The notes: generated by a model not told the origin, from the sequence alone. Shown: positions 32,186-44,436, counted from the first letter of the stretch. The stretch is DNA of 64,000 nucleotides from Ananas comosus (GCF_001540865.1 NC_033621.1:1459439-1523438); one strand, 5' to 3'. A program made the numbers and translations.

Positions 32186-32713
32186 ATGACCATGAAGGTG
32201 AGTGCTAGTGTTGTTGCCCTAGTGTCCATCCTCCTCATGTTGGTCCCTCTCGCAGCTCGCGCCGACGAGTTCATCGTCGGAGACGACCAACACTGGCGGT
32301 TCGGGCTCAATTACACCGCTTGGGCTTACGAATACACTTTCGTCTGGAACGACACACTAGGTAATTAGGTTTGAAAACGATCGCGGATTAATTGAATTTA
32401 TCTATACATGCAAACCCTTTGAATTAAAATGAATTTCAACATATATATATTTTTCTTGCATGCAGTGTTCAAGTATGATCCTCCGAATGGCACCAACATC
32501 CCCCACAATGTGGTGCTCTTCAATAACATTCACGATTACGACGCTTGCAACATAAACAAGTCGACGCTGCTGGCGAACGTGACGCAGGGCGCGGGCGAGG
32601 GATTCAGAATTCGCCTCCTCAATTTGACGCCGTACTACTTCGCGTGCGGAATCCACGAAGGGTTTCACTGCAGGAATGGGACCATGAAGTTCACCGTGAT
32701 CACACTGGACTAG
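32186..32713 (+). CDS. Phytocyanin-like secreted protein B, copper ligands retained
   Basis: Exons 32186-32360 and 32466-32713, GT-AG intron at the same codon as copy A, 140 aa (an ATG two codons later at 32192 is equally possible). Signal peptide MKVSASVVALVSILLMLVP, then DEFIVGDDQHWRFGLNYTAW, VFKYDPPNGT, IPHNVVLF (His ligand), DYDACN (structural Cys), YFACGI (Cys ligand), GFHCRNGTM (His, structural Cys, Met). The Cys-to-His and His-to-Met loops are each longer (by two and one residues) than in textbook plantacyanins, so copper geometry needs checking. No GPI signal; predicted secreted blue-copper/plantacyanin type. Paralogue of the gene at 13.5 kb by segmental duplication. Confidence 0.88.
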
Positions 32714-34285
32714 TAGTTGAGCTTGATGAGAAGATAGCTAGGGGGACGTACGTGCATACGTACGTTGCAATATGCATGCATGCAGGGGAAGAGGCAATGC
32801 TTTAATATTTTTTGAATTAAAATATAGTATATTGTACTCTCTTTTACATGTGCTTTTTTAGATGATTGTATTAGGAGTCTATTTACACGATTGTGTTACG
32901 TTAATTTGTTGGTTCAAATTCATGTTTATGGACGGAGCGTTATGCTCGAAATAATAAATTAAGTTTGGCGATGCTTAGATATGTGATGTTTCGGGTCATG
33001 CATTGGAGAAACTGATCTCTCTTTAGTTTCTCGGTATATATTGAAAATGATTTCTATTATTAATACTTGAAATCATATTGCATATAAGTTATTATTTTTG
33101 GGAGCGCTTGTTTCATAAGTCGTAATCATGGTAATATATATCATTTGATTCGGGTAAGTATGTTAAATGTTGATTATGTCGTAATCATGGTAATATATAT
33201 CATTTGATTCGGGTAAGTATGTTAAATGTTGATTCTGATACTTACCCTGTGTATTGATCTCAAGTAAAAAAAGAAAGAAAGGAAAATCATAAAAATCATA
33301 AAATTGTTTAAGATCGGGATTAAAGTCAAACAATTCCATCTATTCACTAAAAATTAAAAATTGACAACTAACCCCTATATCTTGGTCTCAACACTCTCAA
33401 GAGGCTCTGATCTTGACAATCTTATTCTTTTTTTTAAAATATTTTTTCCAAGGCGACTCAATTCTGATTCATTCATTTGTTAAAATTAGAATTTTCAATT
33501 CTGTCTAATTTTTAATTGTTTAAAAAATTGTTTAACCAAACCTCCCAATTCATAAATACATATAAAGTTAATTTTTTATCTAGCACTCTTTCTCGGAAAT
33601 TTTTTTGGTTCAAAACCACAATTTCTTTCAATTAGAACTTTAAAATTGCCCTTGTATCTCACATCTTCTCCCTCCACCTCTGAGGGTTTCCTCACAAATT
33701 CTTAGAACTTTATCTTCTCTCTCTTCGCGGCGGCATCGATGCTGTTAACGCTAATATATATAAGACTGTCTCATTCTTTATACGCATAACTTTAAAATTC
33801 ATGTCATTTGACGATATATACTAATTCCCCTAAATTTTTGTTCCATTAACTTGTTTGCCAATTTGAAACCGGTCACCCAAAACCGGTTCCTTATAGTACC
33901 AGCAAAAAAAAAAAAAACNACAAATTAAGCTGAGTAAAACGACCAAAAACTGGAGAGAAAAAACGGAAAAGAAAAGGAAAGACCAAAAAAAAAAAAAACA
34001 AAAAACAAAAAACAAAACAAACAATTGCGACCGGTCCAGTTGAGCTCATCCTGAGGCGAGCCGAGCCATTACCAGCCTATAATTCGTCATGGTCGGGGCC
34101 TAACTCGAGCTTAACCCAAACCCGATTGATCTAATAATAGATCTAAAAAGAGAAGATCGACAGAGAGTAAGAGAGACAGAGTGGGAGACGAGGAGGGAGA
34201 CGATCGAAGTGAAGTACTACGTCTTCTTCTTCGACGCGAAACAGAGCTTAACGAAGCGATCGAGAGAGGAAGGAACGCGATCGCC
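32714..34285. other. Intergenic DNA between phytocyanin B and TRAPPC5
   Basis: Similarity to the DNA downstream of phytocyanin A continues to about 33420. A 61 bp unit starting GTCGTAATCATGGTAATATA is perfectly or nearly perfectly doubled at about 33117-33238. Poly-A tracts and one N near 33918. The last ~170 bp is GC-richer TRAPPC5 leader; the frame is open upstream of the ATG but has no earlier ATG. Confidence 0.55.
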
Positions 34286-34357
34286 ATGATCGGGGTGGGG
34301 AAAGCGAAGCAATACGCGAACGTCCTCGACAAGCCCCTTAGCAGGGGGAGGCAAGAG

Positions 34358-34396
<39 letters not shown>

Positions 34397-37300
34397 AGAT
34401 CTCTGTTGAATCAGGTACGCAAGGATCGAATCTAGGAACCCTAAATTAGTGATTAATCTCGGGTTTCTCCTCCAATTTCACTGCATGCTTGCCCCAGTTT
34501 GTAGATTTACTCTAAGAGCGCCATGGCTTACTTTGGTTGGATTTGGTGCTCGTTTTCTCGATCTAGTGGTGGAATTTGAGGAGGAGAGATCGATTCTTTC
34601 ACTGATATGGTAGTTTGACTTGTGCAAGAACACTTTTGGTTGAGAAGGAGAGGAAAAAAGGGGAAGATATGGGAGAAGCATTGTAAGGGAACAAAGAAAT
34701 TGAGACAAGGACTTCTTAGTTTTTAGTTTATTCTACCTATTCCGCGTGACAATATATTAGATTAAAGTGTGGTTGAAGGGCATGAATCGTGGAAAATTGG
34801 AGAAACTGTATTTTATGGAAATTTTTGCAAGTCATTCCAAAATATGGGTTGGATTTTAGTCTTTAAGCCCGGCATGCGCCCTTTCTTATATACAACAAAT
34901 GAATAGAACGCTAAAATGTGAGTATAATGGACTTGATTTGTAATTTAGAGGGTTAAATATTGTTGGTTTGGTATGGGAATGGTAATGTCAGGGAATTCAC
35001 GAGCATTTTGCCTTGTTACAATGCACATTCTCCTCTAATTTATAGACTTCTACATCAACGGATACTTGTTAAGTTGGATATGCTCAAAGAGATTGCATAT
35101 ATCCTTGTATTATCTGCTTACTGTATCAGACATGGATTGTTGGCATCATGCTGTGCAACCATGCCCCAGCAACCTCGACCCTAGGTCAATAGAACACTCT
35201 TTCTCTGTAAGTTGTCATGAAGATTTTCCGCTCTCTAATCAAAATAGTCACATGATGCACTGATACCCGCTCTACGATTTATGACAGTTTGGCTTTATAA
35301 GACATGCTCTAGAGTTTAAGTGGCAAGGGTAATATGAATCAACAAAATGCTGTCTTGCTAATAAGAGTATTTTTTTTAATAAGAGTATTTTTTTTGAGTT
35401 CCAAATATTTGAAGATTACTTGTGCTCCAAAGAGATGCATTTAGTTTTATAGTAATATGAAAAATTACCTAGGTTAGGTGATGAATGGTATAGGTGATTT
35501 TGAAAAAAAAATTCCACTCTAAATTTGACTGATATGGCATGGCATTCCACGTAGTAAACAATTTTGCTGAACACTAAAATTTCCCTTGTGCTTTTAGTCA
35601 TGCAATTTTTTTCGTACAATCATTGGATACTCCAATGGCAGCTTGAGAGCTCTTTCTTTTTTTCTTTTTCTTTTTTGGGTTTTTGCAGGTCAGCTTGAGT
35701 GCATTTGCCTTCTTGTTTTCAGAACTGGTACAGTACAATCAGACCCAAGTTGACAATATTGCAGAGTTGGAAAGAAGGTTATATTACTTAGCTTATTGAT
35801 GACCTAAAATATTTGATTGAGCATGCATCACTCAGTTACCTTTTTGTGCTATTATCAGTTAGTATGAAAAGTTTCTTATGCTTAGAATGAACTAATGCCA
35901 ATTGGATGATTCATTGCATGTTAACTGTCTGCTTGCTTATCAATTTGTCTCTAAATTGGCCTTCTGTTAACCTTTCCTGGCGCTTGATATTTTATTTATT
36001 AGTTACGTATCCTGTCATACAAAATTTAATGTGTTTCTCATTGGTATATAATTCGTAATATATGTACAGGCTAGAGGATGCAGGTTATGCTGTTGGAGCA
36101 AGAGTTCTTGAACTTCTCTGCCATCGAGAAAAGGTGAGTTGATTATTTCTTTGTCAATACAAGTGTTGTTGATTCTCTTATATATTGATTTTATGTAGCC
36201 TGTCGGTTTAGTTTTAGTTCACTTCATAAGATAATGATGCAGTTAGCTTCATTTATAATGCTAACCTGTGATCAGCTAAAGAGCTAGTGCCTTTCATTAA
36301 ACCTGTTAGAGCTGTATAAATTGAAAATATTTGTGGATTTTGGGTGAGTTTTGTTCAGCATTTTATTGTGTTTTGCAACATGAAATATGGTGTTTTGCAC
36401 CACTCTATGTATCACTTGCAAACATGAGCTAGCTTGGAATAGTTTCTGGACACAACCAGATTTGGAAAAATGGACCAACTTTTGTCCGTTATTATTTCTC
36501 ATGATACCTAGGTCATTTCCTTTTTCATGTTTGATATATAAATGGCATGCAATCTTGTATGGAAGAACTCACTGAGATGCATCATGTCTCACTCAAACAA
36601 TACAGGGGAACAGGAGGGAGACTCGATTATTGGGGATTTTATCCTTCATTCACAGCACTGTGTGGAAGGTTCTTTTTGGAAAGGTCGTTTATCTTATAAC
36701 ATTTTGTATTTGGAAAGATAACTTGTATCAGAAGCGTTATGTTACAAACATTATTTAGTAGTTAAGAAATATTGATCTCTCTATGTCATACTTGTTGATT
36801 TACATTTAAGAATGAAAGAAAATAAATATTAGAACCATCTTTGAGTTCTTTTTTTGAATTTTTAATAGTAGGAATGTTAGTCGTTTTGTACTACATTGTT
36901 TTGGTTTCTTCTTACTGGAATTACTATACAACGAAATAAGTTCTTAGAGAGATGCATCATACCATATCTTTCAACTACATATTCATGATCATTTTTCTTT
37001 TTACAGCGGATCACTAAAAAGCTGAATCCTAACAAATTGATTTTGAGTATATAAAACCCAATATTTTCTATGTATGGTTGTGATCAACATGCTGGCTGAG
37101 CTTGTTAATGCATACAATCATATGATTCATATGGTGCAATCACTTTCAATGAAATAAGATCATTTATTATCCGTTGCATTCTTATGATTAATATTCATAA
37201 ATACCATTGAATGAGCTGTCAACAGACACTTTTTCATTTTTCACCTTTGTTCCATAAATCAATTCTATTTATTCTACTCGTAAAATCAGCTCACATACTC

Positions 37301-38160
37301 TTGACTATAATTCGTTCTTATTGTCTATAGTTTTGCATAAAATATCTTCTCCCTTATGCTATTCTTGTTTTATTATCTCACTAGGTGGCTGACTCTCTCG
37401 AGAAAGGAACCGAACATGAAGATGAATACATGATCAGTGAAAAGGAACTGCTGGTTAATCGGTATACATTGCAACTCTTGATAAGTTAAAAATAGTATTA
37501 CCTTCCTAATTCTGATTATTGAATTTTGGCTGGTTTGAAAGATTTATATCTGTACCCAAAGATATGGGTGCCTTCAATTGTGGAGCTTTTGTTGCTGGGA
37601 TTGTAAGGGTGAGTGCAATGTACCGTTCAACCACATTTAGCTTTTTTGGGATAATATTAGCATCAACGTTCTTCTTAACATTTGGCTTTTGTGTAGGGTG
37701 TCTTGGATAGCGCTGGATTCCCTGCTGTGGTTACAGCACATTTTGTTCCAATCGAGGGTCAGCAACGACCGAGAACTACAATCTTGATAAAGTTTGCTGA
37801 AGAGGTCAGTTATATGTAGCGAATTACAATTGACTCATTGAATTTTAAAATGTTGATGTTCTGCTTATATTAAGCTTGGAAGCAAGTGACTAGAGTGCAC
37901 TGAAGAGAATTCTCTCTTATAAACAATTAGGAAAAGCTATGATTTTCTTGTTGGCCTCCTTACTCTAAAGTGTAAAATATCAGGAGCTGTAACTCAAGCA
38001 GAACCTACTTAAAAGGTCATCGACTTTAAGATATTAAACTTTAACAGAGTTATTCTGAAAACCTAATTATGGTATCACAGATATTCTTTTATGTATTAGA
38101 TGGAGTTTAACAGAGTATATTCTGTGGCAGGTACTACGTAGGGAAGCAAGATTGGGTTGA
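34286..38160 (+). CDS. TRAPPC5: TRAPP complex subunit 5 (TRS31 homologue), 8 exons
   Basis: Exons 34286-34357, 35689-35777, 36070-36133, 36606-36683, 37385-37461, 37542-37608, 37697-37804, 38131-38160; 585 nt, 194 aa, all introns GT-AG (exon 4 uses the less usual donor GTCGTT). The protein opens MIGVGKAKQYANVLDKPLSR and holds the highly conserved ELVQYNQTQVDNIAELERRL, YAVGARVLELLCHREKGNRR, ISEKELLVNRFISVPKDMGA, FNCGAFVAGIV and VTAHFVPIEGQQRPRTTILI blocks, ending REARLG. This is the Bet3-family subunit of TRAPP complexes, which tether vesicles and act as Rab GEF at ER-Golgi and trans-Golgi steps; a core housekeeping role. A (CT)n tract stands just inside intron 1. No disruption seen. Confidence 0.97.
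34361..34395. repeat. (CT)n microsatellite at start of TRAPPC5 intron 1
   Basis: CT run beginning 3 bp after the exon 1 donor. It makes the first intron's 5' end a pyrimidine tract. Confidence 0.9.
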
Positions 38161-39766
38161 AGTTTCGGAGAGATCTTCTCTTTTTACCCTGAAGTCAGAA
38201 GAGCTAATCGCCGGCAAACAAGGCAGAGTAAAATTGTTTCTGGTGAGTTAAACATATTCGAATGAGTTCTTCAGATTGGTTTCACTTATTCTCGATGAAT
38301 TTAATCTCTAAGCAGCAGCTACTTGTTAGCCGCGTTTCATTCTCAACATTTGTGGTTTGTACTGCAATATATCATAGATACACCGACTTATTTCTTTCCC
38401 CCTTCTTTGGAGTGATACACCAGTAATCTTTTTGTTGAAATACCTCACCTCATCTATCCCTTTTGTATTACCAGAGTGGAATTTGTTCAGTGAATCTTTT
38501 GCCAATGTATGGTGGAGAAAGCACTGCTTTGACTCTATTTGTAGTGCATGCACTTTTATCACATTAGTTATGGGCATATCATGATTTATATGAATTGCAT
38601 GATTTTGTCTGCAAACCTTTGCCCGGGCCAGACTTACAGGGCCTTTGATTTTCTTTAAAAGGAATCATAAAAAGGGCTTAGTTTCCATAGTATTCTGAGG
38701 TTGTTAGTTGCGACATTGTCTTTGTATTTCCAATACTTAAAACAGTTTGATCTCTGGAATTTGGCATGTATTACACTTCAATCCTTGATCGTGTCACGTT
38801 TTAACTTTCCACCTCACAGATGACGCGATAGACCCGGATTCGGACAACAATTTCTTCAGTATAAGGTGCCAGTATTGTTTTTGTCTATTTTAGGGCATTG
38901 AACAAATTTTCGCACCACCTACTTATACCACTGACATTACTATTCGCCTTACTTCCGGGACAAGTGTGAATGCAAAACTCTCCTCCATATTAAAGAAGCC
39001 GAGTATGCTATTAAAGAGTACCTGCTTGGGTTGGTGCGGAAATAGTGTCTGGTAGGTGTAGAAATCGTAGCCGTGTCTCACCTATCAATTGAGCAATACG
39101 TCCAAGAAAGAGACTATTCACTACCAATCTGATCCAAATCTAATCCGAGTATTTGATTCATGTCTAACCTGGATATGTGGTTGCCAATACTGTGACACCA
39201 AATATATTATTAGGAAATATGTATACTTTGATTTACAAGAATTAATGATGGAAAATCTATCGAGCGCCTTTTTTAATGTAATGTAGCAACCATATCCACC
39301 AAACATTATACAGGTATACTCTGCAAAGCATTCCAGCAGCTGAAGTTTGTATGGAGTGGCGGCTGTGTTTTCGGCATGGCTTGTGAAATTATTTCTCTAG
39401 TTTGAAAAGTAATGAAAACATGCTTAGCGTTTGATTATGACTTATCACGAAAATAATGTTTCAAGTTTAAAAAATAGTAGTTTTAAAGATGCCCAACGTG
39501 CAGCCGCCTGCAAGTGTCACTGTGCGACTTATGCAATCACACGAACTAATCAATGAATAAAAAAATAAAATCTGTGATTATCAATACATCAGCTGTCATT
39601 GATAGAAGATTTCAAGGATTTTTTTATTTTTCTTTTTTATTTTGGTTGCCTTTAATATTTTTCGAGGTTGTATTGTCTCAACCCCTGTAGTTAAATTTAT
39701 TTGCTAAATAAATAAAGCAAATAATATGTTATTTTAAAAAAAAAGATTTCAAGGATGCCAGCAGCA
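38161..39766. other. TRAPPC5 3' flank and intergenic DNA
   Basis: The 3' UTR of TRAPPC5 presumably lies at the start. No coding exon recognised until the orphan exon-like DNA split by the insertions at 39.6 and 39.77 kb. Confidence 0.45.
39620..39742 (+). mobile_element. Short SINE-like insertion
   Basis: ~123 bp insert flanked by the exact 14 bp duplication AAGATTTCAAGGAT (39606-39619 and 39743-39756). It begins T-rich and ends AAATAAATAAAGCAAATAAT, ATGTTATTTT and an A-run, a diverged version of the tail family at 5.7 kb. Confidence 0.8.
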
Positions 39767-41808
39767 TGTCACGGCCTTAGCGGTTCTGTTTGCAAAGTCC
39801 GTGCGCCGCCCGCTTTCCTATTCGAAGATGGGTAAGCCTTCGTCCCTATTGCTAGTCTGGACCTTCGCGTCCTACAACTAAATATGCAAAGGGAATGACA
39901 AAGAGAAAGAAGCAGAGGTTCTCTCAAAAAGCTAAGTACTACACTACTTAGAAAATGAGAATTCCAACTCACATACACACTCCCTCTTGTGTTCTTTTGG
40001 CCTTAGCCAAACCACACTATATATAGGCCTAATGAACCTTTTCAATTCACCCACTAGCCACATAACTCACCCACTATTGCCTACATAATAAGCCCTCATA
40101 ATGAGCCCTCATAATAGCGAAAAGCTCAAGAGTCACCCATAATCCATAACTCTTATGAGTTTCATAACCCTTGAGTTTTTCACAGCGGGTTGGGTTTGAG
40201 CCTCCTTGACAATCCGATTCAACTCGTTTTCAACCCGAACTCGCTAAGCAGATTTGGGCCACTGTCAAGGAGCAGTCAGCGGAAATCATTTTGTCGGTGA
40301 CATTCTCCCCCACCTAATGCGCAGACGCCCTCGTCGCCCGCCGAGTCGCTCCCGGTCCGCATAGCCTTCCGCGTGGTCCGTCGTGCCTTCCCGTGCGATC
40401 GGCCCCGTGCTTTGTCCGCATCTGTTCCCGCACCAGCACCTAGTGTCTTGCCCCTCTGAGCAAGTGCACCAGCGAGCCTGCTGTGCGAAGAGTTCGCTGG
40501 ATGTGCATGTCCTCCACGACACGCACGCGCACTCTGCCAAGCTACAGAACGCCCCGAGTGTGCACGTCCTCCGCGACACGCACGCGTACTCCGCCAAGCT
40601 GCAGAACGTTTTTTGATCCTCGCAGGCTCCTTAGCAGAATGACTTGCACTTTGCTTGGACGCTGGCCACTCCAGCGCCATATGAGATTCGATAATCTCGC
40701 CGCCGCTCAGGCCCTCCTCCTCGAGGTCCCCGGTCTTCCCGCGCTTCACCTCCTCGCAAAGCTGCAGGGCTGTCAGAGTTAAACTCTCGTTGCACTCTTT
40801 TGCGTCCCCTGAATCGCGGTGCTCTTCCCCACCTTTGGCCTCGCCCGCCTTTGGTGATTCACCTCGATCGCCCTCGGTTCGCTCAGGTAGTGCCTCCCTC
40901 ATCTTGAGGTCCTCGACCAACTTGACCTGGGTTGAAGCAGCACATCTCGCACATCCTGCTCGTCGTTGCGACGGGAAAGATTCAGCTTGAACTGCTCCAG
41001 ACGATGGCGGAATATTGCCATAGCTGCAACAATATCCTTCTCCATCAAATAAAACCTCTCCTCCAACATCCCCACATGTTGGGATAGGTCGGAATAGCGC
41101 TCCTCCGCGCTCGCAGCAGAGTCCTCCAGTACGCCTACGCGGTCGTCAAGCAAGATAGACTCTCTCGCCAGAGTCCGCGACTCCTTACTCTTGCCGCGCT
41201 TGGTCGCCCTGGGTTCAGGCACAACGTCAACGACGGCAGCTTCCGACGAAGACATGGTTCCTCCTCGAACCGGCTTTGATAACAACTGTCATGGCCTTAG
41301 CAATTCTGTTTGCAAAGTCCGTGTGGCGCCCGCTTTCCTGCTCGAAGATGGGCAAGCCTTCGTCACTATTGCTAGCCTGGACCTTCGCGTCCTACGACTA
41401 AATATGCAAAGGGAATGACAAAGAGAAAAAGGCAGAGGTTCTCTCAAAAAACTAAATACTACACTACTTAGAAAATGAGAATTACAACTCACATACACAC
41501 TCCCTCTTGTGTCCTTTTGGTTTTAGCCAAACCACACTATATATAGGCCTAATGAGCCTTTTCAACTCACCCACTAGCCACATAACTCATCCACTATTAC
41601 CTACATAATGAGCCCTCAAAATAGCCAAAAGCTCAAGAGTCGCCCATAACTCATAACTCCTATGAGTTTCATAACCCTTGAGTTTTCCACAGCGGGTTGG
41701 GTTTGGGTCTCCTTGACAATCCTATTCAACCTGTTTTCAACCTGAATTCGCTAAGCAGATTTGGGCCACTGTCAAGGAGAAGTCAACGGGAAACATTTTG
41801 TCCGTGAC
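39767..41808 (-). mobile_element. Non-autonomous LTR retrotransposon
   Basis: Two direct LTRs (39767-40302 and 41287-41808) of ~530 bp begin TGTCACGG/TGTCATGG and end GTGACA/GTGAC. A CAGCA target duplication flanks the element (39762-39766 and 41809-41813). On the minus strand the right LTR is the 5' LTR: it is followed by a primer-binding-like TTATCAAAGCCGG, and a purine tract AGGTGGGGGAGAA precedes the other LTR. The ~980 bp interior has no protease, reverse transcriptase or integrase. The LTRs are similar but clearly diverged, so it is not recent. Confidence 0.88.
40276..41285 (-). other. Interior frames of the LTR element (gag-like or captured, undefined)
   Basis: Minus strand: a 128 aa frame (41285-40899; from the second Met MSSSEAAVVDVVPEP) with a predicted coiled coil around DRVGVLEDSAASAEERYSDL, then in another frame a 214 aa stretch (40920-40276) rich in Glu, Lys and Arg with a doubled RRxCTLGAF-type peptide from a ~70 bp DNA repeat. 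I recognise no domain. They may be the remains of a gag leader region. Confidence 0.4.
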
Positions 41809-41939
41809 CAGCAGCACTCTTTGGCAGGGCAGCACATGCGAGTCGATCCTCCGGATGAGTCCGGCGAGATTAGATCAAGAATCGTCTTCTCGGTTGAAGC
41901 AACACCATTCACGCACTTGGGAGCACACGGAATCGAAGG
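41809..41939 (+). pseudogene. Orphan exon-like fragment interrupted by two insertions
   Basis: Removing the SINE-like insert and the LTR element joins 39601-39619, 39757-39766 and 41814 onward into one frame running through QHSLAGQHMRVDPPDESGEI and RSRIVFSVEATPFTHLGAHG, ending at GAAG|GTACAC, a plausible donor. The composition looks like real protein, but I do not recognise the family and see no clear partner exons. Confidence 0.35.
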
Positions 41940-42103
41940 TACACAATTTGCACGAAAATAAACGAGGCTAATTAGACTAAAAGAGTAGGTAGGTTTGTAC
42001 CCTTTTGATTCCCTTATGTCCGTATTAGAGCAAGAACATTTCACAACCTGGAGGTCTGTGACTGCACAGCAACTATGAAATTAGTTTTTTTTTTTTTCCT
42101 TGG

Positions 42104-42146
<43 letters not shown>

Positions 42147-43336
42147 AGGGTACAATAATTGGTGAAGATTCTGGAGGTTGGAGATGAATTATTGCCTGGA
42201 ACTGCTCTACCATGCCGACTAATCATGCGAGTAAAATTTGGATGTGTGAAAATTTTATAGATGGAAACCACAGAAGGAATCAACATGGTGCACGTTTTAT
42301 CATCTACTAAATAGGACATTTAAACAGAATCCTTAATTTGAAATATAGTTGGTACAAACTGTCCTATTTTTATCTCTTCTCGATAAAAATGTATGCAGAC
42401 CCTGTCAATCGTACTTCCATCTTTTGAAACGGCCCTTTAACTTTATATTTCTTTAATGATTTTTTTAAAAAAATTAATTTTCTTTTAAACTGAGTAATCA
42501 TGTGATTTATTAAATATTGTTTTTTTCTTTTTGTAATTCCATCAAAAATAGACTTTTCTCCCTTCAATTACGGCTGATTGATTCACACAAGGTTAGGAGG
42601 TTGGTGAATCGCCGGTTCGGCAGAAGTGCCAGCTATGTTTCCAGTTAGGTAGCATATTTGATGCTGGACTCCAAAAATTCAAGTGATTCATAGAGTTGTA
42701 TCTTAATTAGAGTGATTTGTTCTTTTATTGCTAGCTTGAAATGTACACATCTCCTCAACTGGATAGTAATATATTGCTAATATCTCGCGTTGTTACCACC
42801 ACCCCTCAATCATTACACAAATATAAAAAGAAATAACAGGGGAGATCATTTGTCTGAATATAATCATCAAAATATGTCACAGTATTACATGGCACGAAAC
42901 GGCACGGCACGGCACAACAAATATTGATTTACATTACACGATAGGTTAGCTAGTCATAGTTAACACTCTTAATTAGAGCACCAATAATTAAGTTTAACTG
43001 TAAACACTAAGATGAAACGATTTGGCTTAGGAAAAAAAAAAAAAACATGAATATCAAGGTAAATATTTGCACAATGCTTTCCTCCTTGCTTTGCCAATTA
43101 ATACAAATAAGAACAGTATCTGTAACACAACTGCAACAAACGAAACAATAAAACCAATCGATCAGACTCTTCAGTTTCTATTAGTACGTATGAAACTACG
43201 AACACGCATTCTCTGATTCATAGAGAGGATTTAACTGTATGATAATTGTTTTACATGCTATTAAATTAAACGAAAAAATGAATGATTTTTCATACTTGCA
43301 CAATCAAACATCCAAAAGGGAATTAGATCAAGAAAG
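41940..43336. other. Intergenic DNA upstream/downstream of DUF1645 gene
   Basis: (GA)n at 42108-42142. A short plus frame near 42155-42265 (ILEVGDELLPGTALPCRLIM) looks protein-like but has no start, splice context or identified family. (CGGCA)-type short repeat near 42898-42915. Otherwise AT-rich with no feature. Confidence 0.45.
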
Positions 43337-44311
43337 TTAGGATCGGCCGCGGGAAAGGGTGTAGCTGTTGAGCCTCCGGCCGATGCTGTTTATCGCCGGA
43401 TTGAACCTCAGATAGCCGAAGAGGCTGTTCCGGTGGAAGGGCAGCGGCGTCTTCTTCTTCATCTCCTCCGACGCCGCTCGGTTCGCGGTGTAATGCGTCT
43501 CATGCACGGCGGCCATCGAGCCTTTCCCACCTTTCGACGTCATAGCGCCGGTTTCGTTGTTCTTTTTTACTTTCGATGGCGACGTAAATGACGACGACGA
43601 AGAGGAAGAGGAGGAGGAGGAAGAAGGAAGTAAAGTATACTTGCGTAGGGGATCTTTGCTTCCTCTTCCGATCACGCGCCCATCGGACGCGCTTCGGAAG
43701 AGGAAGAAGTCCTTGAGACTCCACTTCTTACTCCCACAACCTCTTATCAAAGAGGCCGAGGAAGGGGCGGCGGAGTTTTGCGACCTCTCGAACTCCCCGT
43801 CGCCTCCTCTCAACGGAGAGAGGGACCGCGCCGCCCTCCGGCCTCTTGAATAGCCCTCGGCGGTCGAGGCGGGCGCTCTCCCTCTCCCTCTCTCACCTGC
43901 CGAGGCTGTTTCTGAGCTGTTTCCTAGCAGATTGATCTTTTGGATAGCATCAGCAACCATCCCTTTTCCTCGCCCTTGTTGTGACTCACATCCGTCGCTA
44001 CTCTTCGTAGACGATTGTCGTAGAGAAGAATTCAACGGGCGAATCTTGCCCCCCTCGAAGAGCTCGTCGGCAGCCGCGGGGGCCTCCCCCTCGACCTCTC
44101 CGGAGAATTCGAAAGCAAAGTCGAAGGCATCGGCTTCGGGCTTCTTCTCCCAGTTGAAGGAGGATCCGCGGGGGCTCGCGGGGGCGCTTAGGAAGTAGTA
44201 GTGCTCCGACGGGTTACCGAAGGGCTTCGGGCTCGCCGGCGCACTTGTGTAGAGAGAATTTGAAGGGAAGTAGAAGTCATGGGAGGGTGATATTGGCATC
44301 ACCACCTCCAT
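43337..44311 (-). CDS. DUF1645-family protein
   Basis: Intronless; 324 aa from the preferred ATG at 44311 (MEVVMPISPSHDFYF), or 344 aa from the upstream in-frame ATG at 44371. Family signatures: two SAPASP motifs with FDFAFEFSG between them and the centre, and a C-terminal block WSLKDFFLFRSASDGR followed by a Lys/Arg-rich stretch and DPLRKYTLLP, then a poly-Ser run. DUF1645 proteins are plant-specific; rice members affect grain length and stress tolerance, and their biochemical role is unclear. A TATAAAAG motif (44429-44436, minus) lies ~120 bp upstream. The poly-Ser run is encoded by a GAC/GAA-type repeat on the plus strand (43590-43630). Confidence 0.85.
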   Translation of the reverse strand: MEVVMPISPSHDFYFPSNSLYTSAPASPKPFGNPSEHYYFLSAPASPRGSSFNWEKKPEADAFDFAFEFSGEVEGEAPAAADELFEGGKIRPLNSSLRQSSTKSSDGCESQQGRGKGMVADAIQKINLLGNSSETASAGERGRGRAPASTAEGYSRGRRAARSLSPLRGGDGEFERSQNSAAPSSASLIRGCGSKKWSLKDFFLFRSASDGRVIGRGSKDPLRKYTLLPSSSSSSSSSSSSFTSPSKVKKNNETGAMTSKGGKGSMAAVHETHYTANRAASEEMKKKTPLPFHRNSLFGYLRFNPAINSIGRRLNSYTLSRGRS

Positions 44312-44428
44312 TGGTTTCTCCCTCTCTCCCTCTTCTCTCTTATCTTGCTTTGAAGCTTGTATTGGCTTCAATTATTAGAATCTCAGATAGAAGAGGAGGA
44401 GCAAATTGGATTGCTTGAGGAAGGGGCT

Positions 44429-44436
44429 CTTTTATA
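44429..44436 (-). promoter_or_regulatory. TATA box of DUF1645 gene
   Basis: TATAAAAG on the minus strand ~120 bp upstream of the preferred ATG and ~60 bp upstream of the alternative one, consistent with a 5' UTR that begins between them. Confidence 0.55.

Noticed and set aside
34181..34285. N-terminal extension of TRAPPC5
   Set aside because: The frame is open but has no ATG, and the conserved protein starts at MIGVGK.
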